64,000 nucleotides of DNA from Alphaproteobacteria bacterium (GTDB taxonomy: Bacteria; Pseudomonadota; Alphaproteobacteria; GCA-2731375). The position numbers and the translations under genes were made by a program. Every line of letters starts with the position of its first letter. Positions within the stretch are counted from its first letter, which is position 1. Location of the stretch: positions 62,001 to 126,000 of the forward strand of contig JADHTB010000001.1 in assembly GCA_016776605.1 (NCBI GenBank). The letters are read 5' to 3'. The notes below the pieces were generated by a model. It ran no database searches and had not been told where the DNA came from. It saw nothing but the letters and a program-made list of their open reading frames with translations. Below, piece by piece: positions 38,178 through 47,652 of this stretch.

Positions 38178-40061
38178 CTATGTATCCTCTATACCAACCG
38201 CTTCCGCCGTTGCCGCGTCAACCGCCTCTTGCAGTGCCGTACGGCGCGCCAGCTTTTCCTCGGTCATGTCGCGGCCCAAATCATCCGTCGCCACCTCAAG
38301 GTCGCGGCGCAAATCTTCCAGGCGATGCCATCGAAATACACCCGTCCAGCCCTTAATCACCGCTTCCAGCGACGCCTCCGGGCGCGCGAAGGGATCAAGC
38401 TTGGCAATACCCGGACCAGTCAATTCCGCAACCACCCGCAAGGCGGCATCAGCCATCGCCCCGTTATGAAGATTGTCTCTCAAGCCTTCAAGATCAAGGG
38501 GGGCACCGGACGTGGCCGTCTCAATTATTGCGCCGCGGATATTATCAAGTTCCGGACTTGATAGGCGCAACTCGCCAACCTCTTCAAAAATCTCATGAAT
38601 TAGCTCCGGATGGTTCAGCAGGGCAGCAATCAAAAGCCGCTCCCGCGGCGAACTATCGGCATTTTTTCCTCGGCCCAGGCCCCGATGGGCGGGAATGGGC
38701 GGCGTATAGAGCGGCCCCCGGCGCCAGCCACCGCCGCCGCCGCCCCAACGGGCAAAGCCCTGCTCCTTGCCCTGACGCTGCGGACTGCCAGGCCTGGGCG
38801 AAAAGGCGGTCTGCAATCGGGTTTTGTAATGTTCGCCATAATAGGCCCGCACCGTGCTATCGGCGATTTCCCCCACCAGATCACGCAGATCCTTGCGCAG
38901 GCCGGCCAACTGTTCCGGGGTCTCCAGGTTTTTGCCCTGCACCTGCATGCGCCACAGCATCTCGGACAGCGGCACCGCCGCGCCCAGCAGATCCATAAAC
39001 GCCGCCATCCCTTTTGCGCGCACCAGACTATCGGGGTCCTCCGCCGGCGGCAGGGCAATGAAACGCAGGGAATGGCCCGGCTGTAACAGCGGCAGGGCGC
39101 GCAGGGCGGCACGGTGGGCGGCGCGTTGTCCGGCGGCGTCGCCATCAAAACACAGGGTCGGTTCGGCCACCAGCCGCCAGGACGCCGTCATTTGGTTCTC
39201 GGTCAGGGCGGTGCCCAGGGGCGCCACGGCACAGGTTAGACCGGCCTGATCCAGGGCGATGACATCCATATAACCCTCGACCACCACCAGGCGGTCTTCA
39301 TCGCGGGCCGGACCCCGCGCGTTGGCCAGATTATACAACAGATCGCCCTTGTGAAAGATCGGCGTTTCCGGCGAATTCAGATACTTCGCCCGCTGTTCGC
39401 CCAGCGCCCGGCCGCCAAAGGCCACGACCCGGTCGCGGGTATCGGTAATGGGGAACATCAGGCGGTTGCGGAACCGATCATAACTTTCGCCGCCATCCTC
39501 AGGCGCGATCAGCAAGCCGGCCTCGATCAATTGCCCTTCTTCGATGCCACGGGACAGCAGGGTCCGTTTCATCAGATCCCGCTGTTCCGGCGCATAGCCT
39601 AAATGGAAACGCTCAATGCTCGCCTTTGTCAGGCCGCGCCCCTGAAGGTAATCCCGCGCCCCGGCCCCCGCCATGCCGATCAATTGACCGGCAAACCAGT
39701 CGGCCGCGATCTGCATGACGTCATACAGGTTTTTCCGGCGCTCCTCCGCCTCCCGGTCCCTGGGGGCGGAACGGGGCGCTTCCATACCGGCCTCGGCCGC
39801 CAGCCGCTCCACCGCCTCCGGAAAGGACAAACCTTCGGTCGCAATCACGAAATCAATGGCGCCGCCATGGGCCTGGCAGCCAAAGCAATGGTAAAAGCCC
39901 TTATCCTCGTTGACCGTGAAGGATGGCGATTTTTCATTATGGAACGGGCACAGCCCCGTGTGTTCGCGGCCGCGCTTGACCAGTTTGACCCGGCGCGCCA
40001 CCAGATCAACCAACCCGACACGGCTGCGAAGTTCAGCCAGAAAATGTTCCGGTATAGCCAT
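38178..40061 (-). CDS. dnaG: DNA primase
   Basis: A 627-residue primase making RNA primers at replication forks. The N-terminal zinc ribbon is 'GLCPFHNEKSPSF' with 'GFYHCFGCQAHGGAIDF'. The TOPRIM core has 'RLVVVEGYMDVIALDQAGL' and 'PTLCFDGDAAGQRAAHRAA'. The C-terminal helicase-binding domain is weaker, as is normal. It sits in the yqeY-dnaG-rpoD macromolecular-synthesis order of alphaproteobacteria. Confidence 0.96.
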   Translation of the reverse strand: MAIPEHFLAELRSRVGLVDLVARRVKLVKRGREHTGLCPFHNEKSPSFTVNEDKGFYHCFGCQAHGGAIDFVIATEGLSFPEAVERLAAEAGMEAPRSAPRDREAEERRKNLYDVMQIAADWFAGQLIGMAGAGARDYLQGRGLTKASIERFHLGYAPEQRDLMKRTLLSRGIEEGQLIEAGLLIAPEDGGESYDRFRNRLMFPITDTRDRVVAFGGRALGEQRAKYLNSPETPIFHKGDLLYNLANARGPARDEDRLVVVEGYMDVIALDQAGLTCAVAPLGTALTENQMTASWRLVAEPTLCFDGDAAGQRAAHRAALRALPLLQPGHSLRFIALPPAEDPDSLVRAKGMAAFMDLLGAAVPLSEMLWRMQVQGKNLETPEQLAGLRKDLRDLVGEIADSTVRAYYGEHYKTRLQTAFSPRPGSPQRQGKEQGFARWGGGGGGWRRGPLYTPPIPAHRGLGRGKNADSSPRERLLIAALLNHPELIHEIFEEVGELRLSSPELDNIRGAIIETATSGAPLDLEGLRDNLHNGAMADAALRVVAELTGPGIAKLDPFARPEASLEAVIKGWTGVFRWHRLEDLRRDLEVATDDLGRDMTEEKLARRTALQEAVDAATAEAVGIEDT

Positions 40062-40087
40062 ATTCGTCCGTCTACAGAAAGCGCGGT

Positions 40088-40543
40088 CTAGCCGCCCAAC
40101 AGGCCTTTAACCTGGCTCGCCGCCTTGGCAAAATCCATCTGGCCGGCGAAACGTTCCTTCAACACCGCCATGACGCCGCCCATATCCTTCAGGCTGGCGG
40201 CGCCGGTTTCCGCGACCACGGCATCCACCGCCGCTTTCATTTCCTCGGCGCTGATCTGTTGGGGCAGGAATTCCTGGATGATGGCGATTTCTTCTTCTTC
40301 CTGCGCCGCCAGTTCCAACCGTCCGCCTTCCTCATACAAAACCATCGATTCGCGGCGTTGCTTCACCATCTTTTGCAGGATCGCCAGGATCTCCTCGTCG
40401 CTAACAAGATCGGCGCTGCCATCCGACCGGTTGGCGATGTCGCGGTCCTTGATCGCAGCCAAAATCAGACGAATTGTACCGACCCGGCGCTTGTCCCCGG
40501 CCTTCATCGCGGTGGTAAGCATTTCCTTCAAACGGTCACGCAT
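40088..40543 (-). CDS. GatB/YqeY domain protein
   Basis: A 151-residue protein from 'MRDRLKEMLTTAMKAGDKRR' (40543). It contains the YqeY tail domain: 'RVGTIRLILAAIKDRDIANR', 'LAILQKMVKQRRESMVLYEE' and 'EIAIIQEFLPQQISAEEMKA'. The domain also ends GatB amidotransferases and may bind tRNA. In many alphaproteobacteria it precedes dnaG, replacing the rpsU of E. coli. It is divergent from carA. Confidence 0.92.
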   Translation of the reverse strand: MRDRLKEMLTTAMKAGDKRRVGTIRLILAAIKDRDIANRSDGSADLVSDEEILAILQKMVKQRRESMVLYEEGGRLELAAQEEEEIAIIQEFLPQQISAEEMKAAVDAVVAETGAASLKDMGGVMAVLKERFAGQMDFAKAASQVKGLLGG

Positions 40544-40752
40544 CACACTGCCCCCTCGTGCAGTTTGCAGGGGGGGCAAGGATAATGGATAATGCGGCGG
40601 ATAGCAATCCGCATCGCCTGGAAGCGGTTTTCATAACCTATTGATTTTGCTTTATTTTTTGACGCGCCAATAAGTGTGGCAAAGGCTTGACGAAAGCTTG
40701 ACGGTAAACTGGCTTTTGCTTAAGGTCCGCGCCAATTTGCCCGCCCGGAGCC

Positions 40753-41928
40753 GTGAATTTTATGAACAAGCAGGATAACAGTCATACCACGGCGCCAGAC
40801 TGGGCGACGGCGGCCCTGGTATTGGCCGATGGCCAAATTTTCTGGGGCCAGGGCATCGGCGCCCCCACCCAGGCCGTGGGCGAGGTCTGTTTCAATACTT
40901 CCATGACCGGTTATCAGGAAATTTTGACCGATCCCAGCTATGCCGGCCAGATTATCACCTTCACCTTTCCCCATATTGGCAATGTCGGGGCCAATGACGA
41001 AGATATCGAGACCTTGAGCCCGGCCGCCCGTGGCCTGGTCCTGCGCGCCGAAATCACCCAGCCCTCCAACCACCGCGCTCTTGAGCATCTGGACGCCTGG
41101 CTGGTCAAACACAATCTGCCCGGTATTTGCGGCATCGACACCCGGCGTCTGACCCGGCTGATCCGCGACGGCGGCGCCCCCAGCGGGGTTATCTGCCACC
41201 GCCCCGACGGTACATTTGATTTACCCGGCCTGGGCAAGACGGCCGGCGCCTGGCCCGGCCTGGAAGGCATGGATCTGGCGGCCGAGGTCACCTGCCGGCA
41301 AAACTACACCTGGGATGAAACCCAATGGCAAATAGGCCAAGGCCATGGCCATCTGGCGCAGGCAAAATATCACGTGGTCGCCGTGGATTTTGGTATCAAG
41401 CGCAATATTCTGCGTTGTCTGGCCTCGGCGCAATGCCGGGTCACGGTGGTGCCGGCCTCCACCAGCGCCGAGGATATTCTGGCCCTGAAACCGGACGGCA
41501 TCTTCCTTTCGAACGGGCCGGGTGATCCGGCGGCCACGGGCGCCTACGCGGTGGCGGCAATCCAGGGTCTGATCAAATCCGGCAAGCCGATATTTGGCAT
41601 CTGCCTGGGCCACCAGATCCTGGCGCTGGCCCTGGGCGCGGCAACGGAAAAAATGCACCACGGCCATCGCGGCGCCAACCAGCCGGTCAAGGATCTGGCC
41701 ACCGGCAAGGTCGAGATCACCTCGCAAAACCATGGCTTTGTCGTGCGTCGGGAAAGCCTGCCCAGGGGCGTGGTGGAAACCCATACCTCGCTGTTCGATG
41801 GTTCCCTGGAAGGCATCCGGGTCGAAGGGCAGCCGATTTTTTCGGTGCAATATCATCCCGAAGCCTCCCCCGGCCCCCAGGACAGTCATTATCTGTTCCA
41901 GCGCTTCATAGATTTGCTGGCAGCATAA
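40753..41928 (+). CDS. carA: Carbamoyl-phosphate synthase small chain
   Basis: The glutaminase subunit supplying ammonia to CarB for pyrimidine and arginine synthesis. The listed start is a GTG at 40753; the ATG at 40762 ('MNKQDNSH') is an equal choice. The N-terminal domain has 'GEVCFNTSMTGYQEILTDPS'. The class I amidotransferase domain has the Cys nucleophile in 'PIFGICLGHQILALALGA' and the His/Glu in 'FSVQYHPEASPGPQD'. carB is not in the window. Confidence 0.95.
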   Translation: MNFMNKQDNSHTTAPDWATAALVLADGQIFWGQGIGAPTQAVGEVCFNTSMTGYQEILTDPSYAGQIITFTFPHIGNVGANDEDIETLSPAARGLVLRAEITQPSNHRALEHLDAWLVKHNLPGICGIDTRRLTRLIRDGGAPSGVICHRPDGTFDLPGLGKTAGAWPGLEGMDLAAEVTCRQNYTWDETQWQIGQGHGHLAQAKYHVVAVDFGIKRNILRCLASAQCRVTVVPASTSAEDILALKPDGIFLSNGPGDPAATGAYAVAAIQGLIKSGKPIFGICLGHQILALALGAATEKMHHGHRGANQPVKDLATGKVEITSQNHGFVVRRESLPRGVVETHTSLFDGSLEGIRVEGQPIFSVQYHPEASPGPQDSHYLFQRFIDLLAA

Positions 41929-41940
41929 GGGAGCGGTTCA

Positions 41941-43395
41941 ATGACCAGCGCTGATCTCGTCATCCGCAACGGCACCGTGATCGATGGCAGCGGGGCAGCC
42001 GGATTTCAGGCGGATGTGGCGGTTTCAGGCGACCGCATCAGCGCGGTCGGCGATCTGGGCGCCATGGCCGGCGCCCGAGAGATCGATGCCCAGGGCCAGG
42101 TGGTCGCACCGGGCTTCATCGATGTGCATACCCACGACGACCGTTATCTTTTTACCCACCCGGAAATGGCGCCAAAAGCCAGCCAGGGCGTAACCTCGGT
42201 TGTGGTGGGCAATTGCGGCTTTTCCCTGGCGCCATGGAAAAATCAGGGCAAGGATCAGTTTCCCATGTCCCTGTGGCAGGATCGGGAAGATTTGATCTTC
42301 GAGAGCGCCGGCGGCTATTTGGCGCAGTTGGAACGCACCCCCCCTGCCCTGAACGCGGCCATGCTGGTGGGGCATTCCTCGCTGCGCTATGGCGCCATGG
42401 ACGATGTGCACCGCGCCGCCACGGATGGCGAAATCGCCGCCATGCAGGACAGTCTGCGCGATTGCATCGATGAAGGCGCCATTGGCATGTCATCGGGATT
42501 ATTCTATCCCCCGGCCCAGGCGGCGAAAACCGAGGAAGTGACGGCGGTGGCGGCGGTCATGGCGGCGAAGGACGGTATCTACACCGCCCATATCCGCGAC
42601 GAAGCCGATCATTTGCTGGAGGCGCTGGAAGAGGTTGCGCAAATCGGCCGCGAGGCGGGAGTGCAGGTGGTAATCTCGCATCATAAGGCCGCCGGCCTGA
42701 GCAATTTTGGCATGACGAAACAGAGCCTGCCCAGGATCGAGGAATTTCAGAAGCAACAGCGCCTGACCCTGGACGTTTACCCCTATCATGCGTCTTCCAC
42801 CATGATCCTGCCGCATCTGGTTAGCCGCTGCCGCAAGGTGTTGATTACCTGGTCAAAGCCCCGGCCCGATGTGCGCGGCCGGGATCTGGCCGAACTGGCG
42901 GTGGAGATGGGAATGACGGCGGAGGACGCGGCCAGGGCCCTCTCGCCCGGCGGGGCGATCTATTTCCAACTGGACGAGGAAGATGTGCAACGGGTGCTGT
43001 CCTACCCCGGCGCCATGATCGGTTCCGACGGCATACCCGATGACCAACATCCCCATCCGCGCCTGTGGGGGACATTTCCCAGGGTACTGGGGCATTATGC
43101 GCGGGATTTGGGGCTGATGACCCTGGAAAGCGCCGTGCACCGCATGACCGGCCTGCCGGCGGCGCAATTCGGCTTCACGGGCCGCGGCGAACTGCGCCCT
43201 GGCAACTTCGCCGATCTGGTTATTTTTAATCCCAAGACCATACTGGATAGCGCCACTTTCGAGGCGCCGACCGAACCGGCTATCGGCATCGACAGCGTTT
43301 TCGTCAACGGCCTGCCCGTATGGCGGCTGGGGAAAGCCACCGGCGAGCGCCCCGGCCGGCCCATTCGCCTTGGCGATACCAGCCGTGGCGGTTAG
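41941..43395 (+). CDS. N-acyl-D-amino-acid deacylase (D-aminoacylase family)
   Basis: A 484-residue amidohydrolase that removes acyl groups from D-amino acids. It has 'DLVIRNGTVIDGSGAAGF', the metal motif 'PGFIDVHTHDDRYLF', the D-aminoacylase signature 'SVVVGNCGFSLAPW', and 'QVVISHHKAAGLSNFG' near the second metal site. It starts 12 bases after carA. Its position next to rhodanese and thioesterase genes does not reveal the substrate. Confidence 0.92.
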   Translation: MTSADLVIRNGTVIDGSGAAGFQADVAVSGDRISAVGDLGAMAGAREIDAQGQVVAPGFIDVHTHDDRYLFTHPEMAPKASQGVTSVVVGNCGFSLAPWKNQGKDQFPMSLWQDREDLIFESAGGYLAQLERTPPALNAAMLVGHSSLRYGAMDDVHRAATDGEIAAMQDSLRDCIDEGAIGMSSGLFYPPAQAAKTEEVTAVAAVMAAKDGIYTAHIRDEADHLLEALEEVAQIGREAGVQVVISHHKAAGLSNFGMTKQSLPRIEEFQKQQRLTLDVYPYHASSTMILPHLVSRCRKVLITWSKPRPDVRGRDLAELAVEMGMTAEDAARALSPGGAIYFQLDEEDVQRVLSYPGAMIGSDGIPDDQHPHPRLWGTFPRVLGHYARDLGLMTLESAVHRMTGLPAAQFGFTGRGELRPGNFADLVIFNPKTILDSATFEAPTEPAIGIDSVFVNGLPVWRLGKATGERPGRPIRLGDTSRGG

Positions 43396-43446
43396 AGCGG
43401 TTGCGGGCTATTCTGTCGTCATAAATATCTTTTATAGGAGACAGCC

Positions 43447-43857
43447 ATGATTACCAAAGGCGTCAAGGAACTCTGCGCCCACGCGGAAACCATTATCGAG
43501 ACCTGGACCGTGGAACAGGCCATGGAACATTATGGCGACGACGACGTGGTCTTTGTCGATATCCGCGATATCCGCGAATTATGGCGCGAAGGAGCGATCC
43601 CCGGCGCCATGCACTCGCCACGTGGCATGTTGGAATTCTGGGTCGACCCAAACAGCCCCTATGCCAAGGAGGCTTTCCAGTCCGGCAAGCGCTTTTGCTT
43701 CTTCTGTGCCGGTGGCCTGCGCTCGGCCCTGGCTGCCCTGGCCGTGCATGATATGGGGCTGGCCCCGGTCTGCCACATGCGGGGCGGCTATGCCGCCTGG
43801 CGCGAGGCGGGGGGCGCCACGGAAGAAAAAATCCAACGGCCACCGAAACAGGCGTGA
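43447..43857 (+). CDS. Rhodanese-like sulfurtransferase
   Basis: A 136-residue single rhodanese domain that may move sulfur between thiols. The CH2A-like motif is 'VFVDIRDIRELWREGAIPGA' and the catalytic Cys87 sits in 'CFFCAGGLRSALAALAV' (C-x-x-G-x-R-S). It has a good ribosome-binding site, 'ataggagacagcc'. It is followed at once by the thioesterase gene. Confidence 0.92.
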   Translation: MITKGVKELCAHAETIIETWTVEQAMEHYGDDDVVFVDIRDIRELWREGAIPGAMHSPRGMLEFWVDPNSPYAKEAFQSGKRFCFFCAGGLRSALAALAVHDMGLAPVCHMRGGYAAWREAGGATEEKIQRPPKQA

Positions 43858-43861
43858 CGCC

Positions 43862-44356
43862 TTGACCGAACGCAGCCGGACCTACACCTGGGCCGATCCA
43901 AGCCAGACCGCCCAGGCGGGACGCTCGATGGCCGGCATCGATTATTTGCGCGCCATGATGGACGGCAGCCTGCCCCTGGCCGCCTTTCAAACCACCCTGG
44001 ATTATGTTCTGGTCGAGGTGACCGAAGGCCGGGTCGTGTTTGAAGGCAGGCCGGGAGAATATCTGGCCAACCCATTGGGCACGGTGCACGGCGGCTATTA
44101 TGCCGGCATGCTGGACTCCGCATTGGGCTGCGCCATCCACAGCCTGCTGCCGCTGGGCCATTCCTACACCACCCTGGAATTCAAGCTGAACATGGTCCGC
44201 GCCCTGCCCATGGACGGCAGTCCCATCCGCGCCATCGGCGAAGTCGTCCACCCCGGCCGCAAGATCGCCACCTCGGAGGCCCGTCTGGTGGATGCCAACG
44301 ACAAGCTGTACGCCCACGCCACCTGTTCCTGCCTGATATTTTCCGGCGACGGCTAA
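43862..44356 (+). CDS. PaaI/YbgC-type hotdog thioesterase
   Basis: A 164-residue hotdog-fold acyl-CoA thioesterase. The ORF is open from 43532, but that part shadows the rhodanese gene. The first plausible start is TTG at 43862, 4 bases past the rhodanese stop ('LTERSRTYTWADPSQ'); ATG at 43928 is the alternative. The PaaI motif is 'YLANPLGTVHGGYYAGMLDS', with Asp/Ser nearby, and 'YTTLEFKLNMVRAL'. Confidence 0.85.
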   Translation: MTERSRTYTWADPSQTAQAGRSMAGIDYLRAMMDGSLPLAAFQTTLDYVLVEVTEGRVVFEGRPGEYLANPLGTVHGGYYAGMLDSALGCAIHSLLPLGHSYTTLEFKLNMVRALPMDGSPIRAIGEVVHPGRKIATSEARLVDANDKLYAHATCSCLIFSGDG

Positions 44357-45708
44357 CCGCCGCTGTTTGATCCAGCGACGCGCAGGATAGCGGCCAAGGT
44401 TTTCGCCACGTCGGCGTCTTTCGTGGCGTGGGAGGAGAAGCTGATGCGCATGGCGGCGCGGCCGTGCCAGACAGTACCGCCGCACCAGGCGGTGCCGTCG
44501 GCCTGAACACCGGCAATGATCCGTTCGGTTACGCTGTCACCGCCGAACGAGACCATGACCTGATTTAATCTGACATCATTCAGGATCTCAAAACCGGCCG
44601 CCGCCAGACCTTCCGCTATCATGGTCGCGTGGCGGCAACAGGTTTCGATCAGTTCCGCCAGACCAACCCGGCCCAGGCTGGCCAGGGCGGCCCAGATTTC
44701 AACCGCGCGCATGCGGCGGCTGCATTCGGGCGTGTAGTCATAGGGCTCCCGTGTATCCGCATCCGGCAAATAGGCCGCGCTGATGGACATGGCCGCATGC
44801 AGGCTGCCAGGGTCGCGGACCAGGGTCACACCGCTGTCGTAAGGGACATTCAGCCATTTGTGGCCATCGACCGCCAGGGAATCCGCCAATTCATAACCTG
44901 CCGCCAGGGCCGCCCGTTCCGGCGCCGCCTTGGCCCAGATACCAAAGGCGCCATCGACATGTACCCAGGCACCGGCATCCTGGGCAGCAGGGATCAGTTC
45001 GACAGCGGGATCGAAGGCGCCGGAGTTCACATTGCCCGCCTGCAGGCACAGGATGGTCGGGCCCTTAATCAGCGGCAGGGCATCGGCCCGAATGGCACCC
45101 TGGCCGTCCACCGCCAGGCGTTGCACCCTGCCCTCTCCCAGGCCCAACATCCGCACCGCCTTCAACATGGCGGCATGGCCCTCGTCGCCAATCAGAACCG
45201 TTATCGGCGGGGCGCCGAACAGGCCATCGCGCTCCACATTCCAGCCGACTTGCGCCAGCACCGCGTGGCGGGCGGCGGCCAGGGCGGTAAAATTCGCCAT
45301 GGTGGCGCCGGTGACAAAGGCGCCGCCGGCAGCATCGGGAAAGCCGAAGATGTCCCGCAACCATTCCAGACAGTTCATTTCCAGGGCCGCGCCCAAGGGC
45401 GACGAAGTGGTGGAAAAGGCATTCTGATCCCAGGCACCGGCCAGCCAGTTGGCCGCCAGGGCCACGGGCAAACTGCCGCCCGTCACGAACCCAAAATAGC
45501 GCGGACCGGCACTGGCAATGGTCGCGGGACTGCCCAGGCGGTCCAATTTCGCCAGGATATCGTCCGCCGCTTCACCCTGCTGGGGAAACGGCGCGGCCAG
45601 TTCCGAGAGTGCCGCCAGTGCCTTTGTGCTGGGTGCTACGTCCCGGCGGTCCAGGCCGTCGAGATAGGCCAAGGCCCGCACGGCGGCATCTTGCAGAATG
45701 TCGTCCAT
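44353..45708 (-). CDS. Pyridoxal-dependent decarboxylase (group II)
   Basis: A 451-residue protein like aromatic L-amino-acid or tyrosine/glutamate decarboxylases. It shows 'PRYFGFVTGGSLPVALAANW', 'GGAFVTGATMANFTALAAAR', 'GAWVHVDGAFGIWAKAAPER' and the PLP lysine in 'DSLAVDGHKWLNVPYDSG'. It is convergent with the thioesterase (4-base overlap). Substrate cannot be told from sequence alone. Confidence 0.9.
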   Translation of the reverse strand: MDDILQDAAVRALAYLDGLDRRDVAPSTKALAALSELAAPFPQQGEAADDILAKLDRLGSPATIASAGPRYFGFVTGGSLPVALAANWLAGAWDQNAFSTTSSPLGAALEMNCLEWLRDIFGFPDAAGGAFVTGATMANFTALAAARHAVLAQVGWNVERDGLFGAPPITVLIGDEGHAAMLKAVRMLGLGEGRVQRLAVDGQGAIRADALPLIKGPTILCLQAGNVNSGAFDPAVELIPAAQDAGAWVHVDGAFGIWAKAAPERAALAAGYELADSLAVDGHKWLNVPYDSGVTLVRDPGSLHAAMSISAAYLPDADTREPYDYTPECSRRMRAVEIWAALASLGRVGLAELIETCCRHATMIAEGLAAAGFEILNDVRLNQVMVSFGGDSVTERIIAGVQADGTAWCGGTVWHGRAAMRISFSSHATKDADVAKTLAAILRVAGSNSGG

Positions 45709-45895
45709 CTATTCCCCCGCAGAATTGTCGAAATATTTTGGCAGCGCCGGTTGGTATTACTATACAGCCCGCCACATCAGTGGCGGGTAAAGCGTGTTGA
45801 ATTGCAATTATAATTTGCCTTCGCGCTTCGTAATATTTAATGTTACATTCGAATCAGGCGCCGTTCAATTGGCGACGCTGGTGCGGGAGAGCGGC

Positions 45896-46252
45896 ATGGC
45901 CACCTTAGCATATGCCATCATGTGGTTCATGTTCGCGTGGCTGGCGGCGCTGGCGGCGATCGTGTTGTTGCGATTACTTGGCAACGGACGGCTCGGCGAA
46001 CTCTTGTACACGTCGAAGCCCGGCGGCGCGGCCGGCAATGACATAGACCCAGAGCGCGTGCAGTTGATCGTCGTCTCCCTCGGTGCCATCGGCTACTACT
46101 TCGTGCAAGGCATTCAGGCGGCGGCCACGGGCCCAATTTCCAGCTTGCCGGAGGCATCGGCGGCGTTGAACGCCGTGCTCGCCGGCAGCAACACCCTTTA
46201 TCTGAGCGGTAAGCTTCTGCGGCACTCCACCGCCGGAGCCACCGGGCGCTGA
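45896..46252 (+). CDS. Small two-helix membrane protein, cassette gene 1
   Basis: I do not recognise a named family. The best start is 'MATLAYAIMW' (45896), after 'gggagagcggc'. The 118-residue product has a helix at about 3-28, a short soluble loop 'KPGGAAGNDIDPERVQLI', and a second helix near 55-72. The end 'LPEASAALNAVLAGSNTLYL' plus 'SGKL' resembles the corresponding end of the next gene. It begins a tight run of three plus-strand genes ending with a nuclease. Confidence 0.75.
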   Translation: MATLAYAIMWFMFAWLAALAAIVLLRLLGNGRLGELLYTSKPGGAAGNDIDPERVQLIVVSLGAIGYYFVQGIQAAATGPISSLPEASAALNAVLAGSNTLYLSGKLLRHSTAGATGR

Positions 46253-46266
46253 CAGGAGAAAATATT

Positions 46267-46647
46267 ATGGATAGCTTAATCTCTCCCATCGATATCGCGA
46301 TGCTCGTAGCGCTCGTTATCTCTGTCATCATCCTCGGCTTCGCTTCCGTGATTTTGTACAAGATACTCAAGGGCGATATAAAAATGGAGGGCATCATTTC
46401 CGAGCCTGATGGGATTAAAGCCAGCCTGTCGCGCTTCCAGTACCTGATATTCACCTTCGTAATCGCCGGCTTGTATCTGGTCCTGTCATTGGAAAGCGGT
46501 ACCCTCATCGATATTCCGGAAAGCGTTCTGGTGCTTCTTGGGATCAGTGGTGGCAGTTATCTGATTTCCAAGCAGATCGGCGGCAAACCGGAGCCAAAAG
46601 GCGAACCCCCGGAAAGTACCGACAAACCCAAGAGCAAATCCAAATAG
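46267..46647 (+). CDS. Small two-helix membrane protein, cassette gene 2
   Basis: A 126-residue protein, 14 bases after gene 1, with ribosome-binding site 'caggagaaaatatt'. Helices at about 8-32 and 58-75; between them 'DGIKASLSRFQYLIFTFVIA'. The end 'IPESVLVLLGISGGSYLISK' parallels gene 1 (Q-L-I..., P-E-..., G-S-..YL-..-K), so both seem related. The Lys/Pro/Ser-rich tail is probably cytoplasmic. Function unknown. Confidence 0.78.
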   Translation: MDSLISPIDIAMLVALVISVIILGFASVILYKILKGDIKMEGIISEPDGIKASLSRFQYLIFTFVIAGLYLVLSLESGTLIDIPESVLVLLGISGGSYLISKQIGGKPEPKGEPPESTDKPKSKSK

Positions 46648-46677
46648 GCGGCACGGCATCAATCGGGAGGCAGCCTC

Positions 46678-47631
46678 ATGGATAAGCAACGACGGATCCC
46701 AGCCCGGCGGGCAGGCTTGATCGGCCTCATTCTTGCCGGCTTCGCCACAGTGGCGTTGGTGGCGGAGGTATCGGCCGCCGCGATGTTGATGGCGGGGGCA
46801 TCGGTTGCCGTGGGAACCAACGATCCCAGCGAAAAATACTGCAAAACATTCAAAAGATACCGGCCCGTTAGCCGCGGCGATGCCGATCCTGACCAATTGA
46901 AACAGGTTTGCCGGCCGGGTTATGCCATCCTGCACAACGCCAAGACAAAAAATCCCGACTGGGTGATAGAGGTATTATTAGAAGAAGACCTGACGGGAGA
47001 GCCGGACCAAAGGGCAAAACGTAAGAATAACTTCAAGGCGGAGCCCGCGATTAAAGAAGACAAAGCGCAAAAATGGACCCGGCGCGCCGGTTTATGCCAT
47101 TACAAGTACAGCGGCTTCGCACGCGGCCACCAATCGCCCGCGGCCGACTACAAGTTCAACCAGAAACGCATGAATGACAGTTTCTATCTTTCCAATATGT
47201 CACCCCAGGTCGGTCCGGGTTTTAACAGCGGCATCTGGGCCCGCCTGGAAGAAAGGGTGCGGGACCTGGTGATTACCCGAAAGAAACTGGTGGTCTTCAC
47301 CGGGCCCATCTATGACGCTTCCGACAAGGATGACCCGGACTGGATCGCCCCCGAAAAAGCCTACATATGGGGTAATTGTCCCGTAGAGAAAAAAGCCCGC
47401 ACCGGCGTTGCCGTCCCCGATGGTTTTTACAAGATCATCTATGACCCCAGGCGCCGCCGCGTCCTGGCATTCGCCCTTCCCAACCGCCGGCTTTCCGGCC
47501 GCAAGATCGGCGAATTCCGCGCCACGGTGCGCGAGATCGAAGAACTGACCGGCATCAACTTTTTCCCCCGTTTTAAACGCCGCACCCAGAACATCCTGGA
47601 GCTAAACGAAGGCGAAATGTGGCGCTGGTGA
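46678..47631 (+). CDS. DNA/RNA non-specific endonuclease, membrane-anchored or exported
   Basis: A 317-residue NUC1/EndoG-type (beta-beta-alpha-metal) nuclease. Residues 12-45 form a hydrophobic helix or signal peptide, placing the enzyme outside the inner membrane. The active site reads 'SGFARGHQSPAADYKFNQKR', with general-base His151; the usual DRGH Asp is Ala. 'FYLSNMSPQVGPGFNSGIWA' supplies the metal Asn183, and 'RLEERVRDL' the Glu. Strong 'cgggaggcag' ribosome-binding site; 30 bases after gene 2. Probably degrades or processes external nucleic acid, but its role beside two membrane proteins is unknown. Confidence 0.9.
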   Translation: MDKQRRIPARRAGLIGLILAGFATVALVAEVSAAAMLMAGASVAVGTNDPSEKYCKTFKRYRPVSRGDADPDQLKQVCRPGYAILHNAKTKNPDWVIEVLLEEDLTGEPDQRAKRKNNFKAEPAIKEDKAQKWTRRAGLCHYKYSGFARGHQSPAADYKFNQKRMNDSFYLSNMSPQVGPGFNSGIWARLEERVRDLVITRKKLVVFTGPIYDASDKDDPDWIAPEKAYIWGNCPVEKKARTGVAVPDGFYKIIYDPRRRRVLAFALPNRRLSGRKIGEFRATVREIEELTGINFFPRFKRRTQNILELNEGEMWRW

Positions 47632-47652
47632 TATCTCCGCCGATGCGTCCGT

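Noticed and set aside
43532-43861. Upstream half of the ORF at 43532 as a fusion to the thioesterase
   Set aside because: This part is only the rhodanese gene read in another frame; the thioesterase starts after it.
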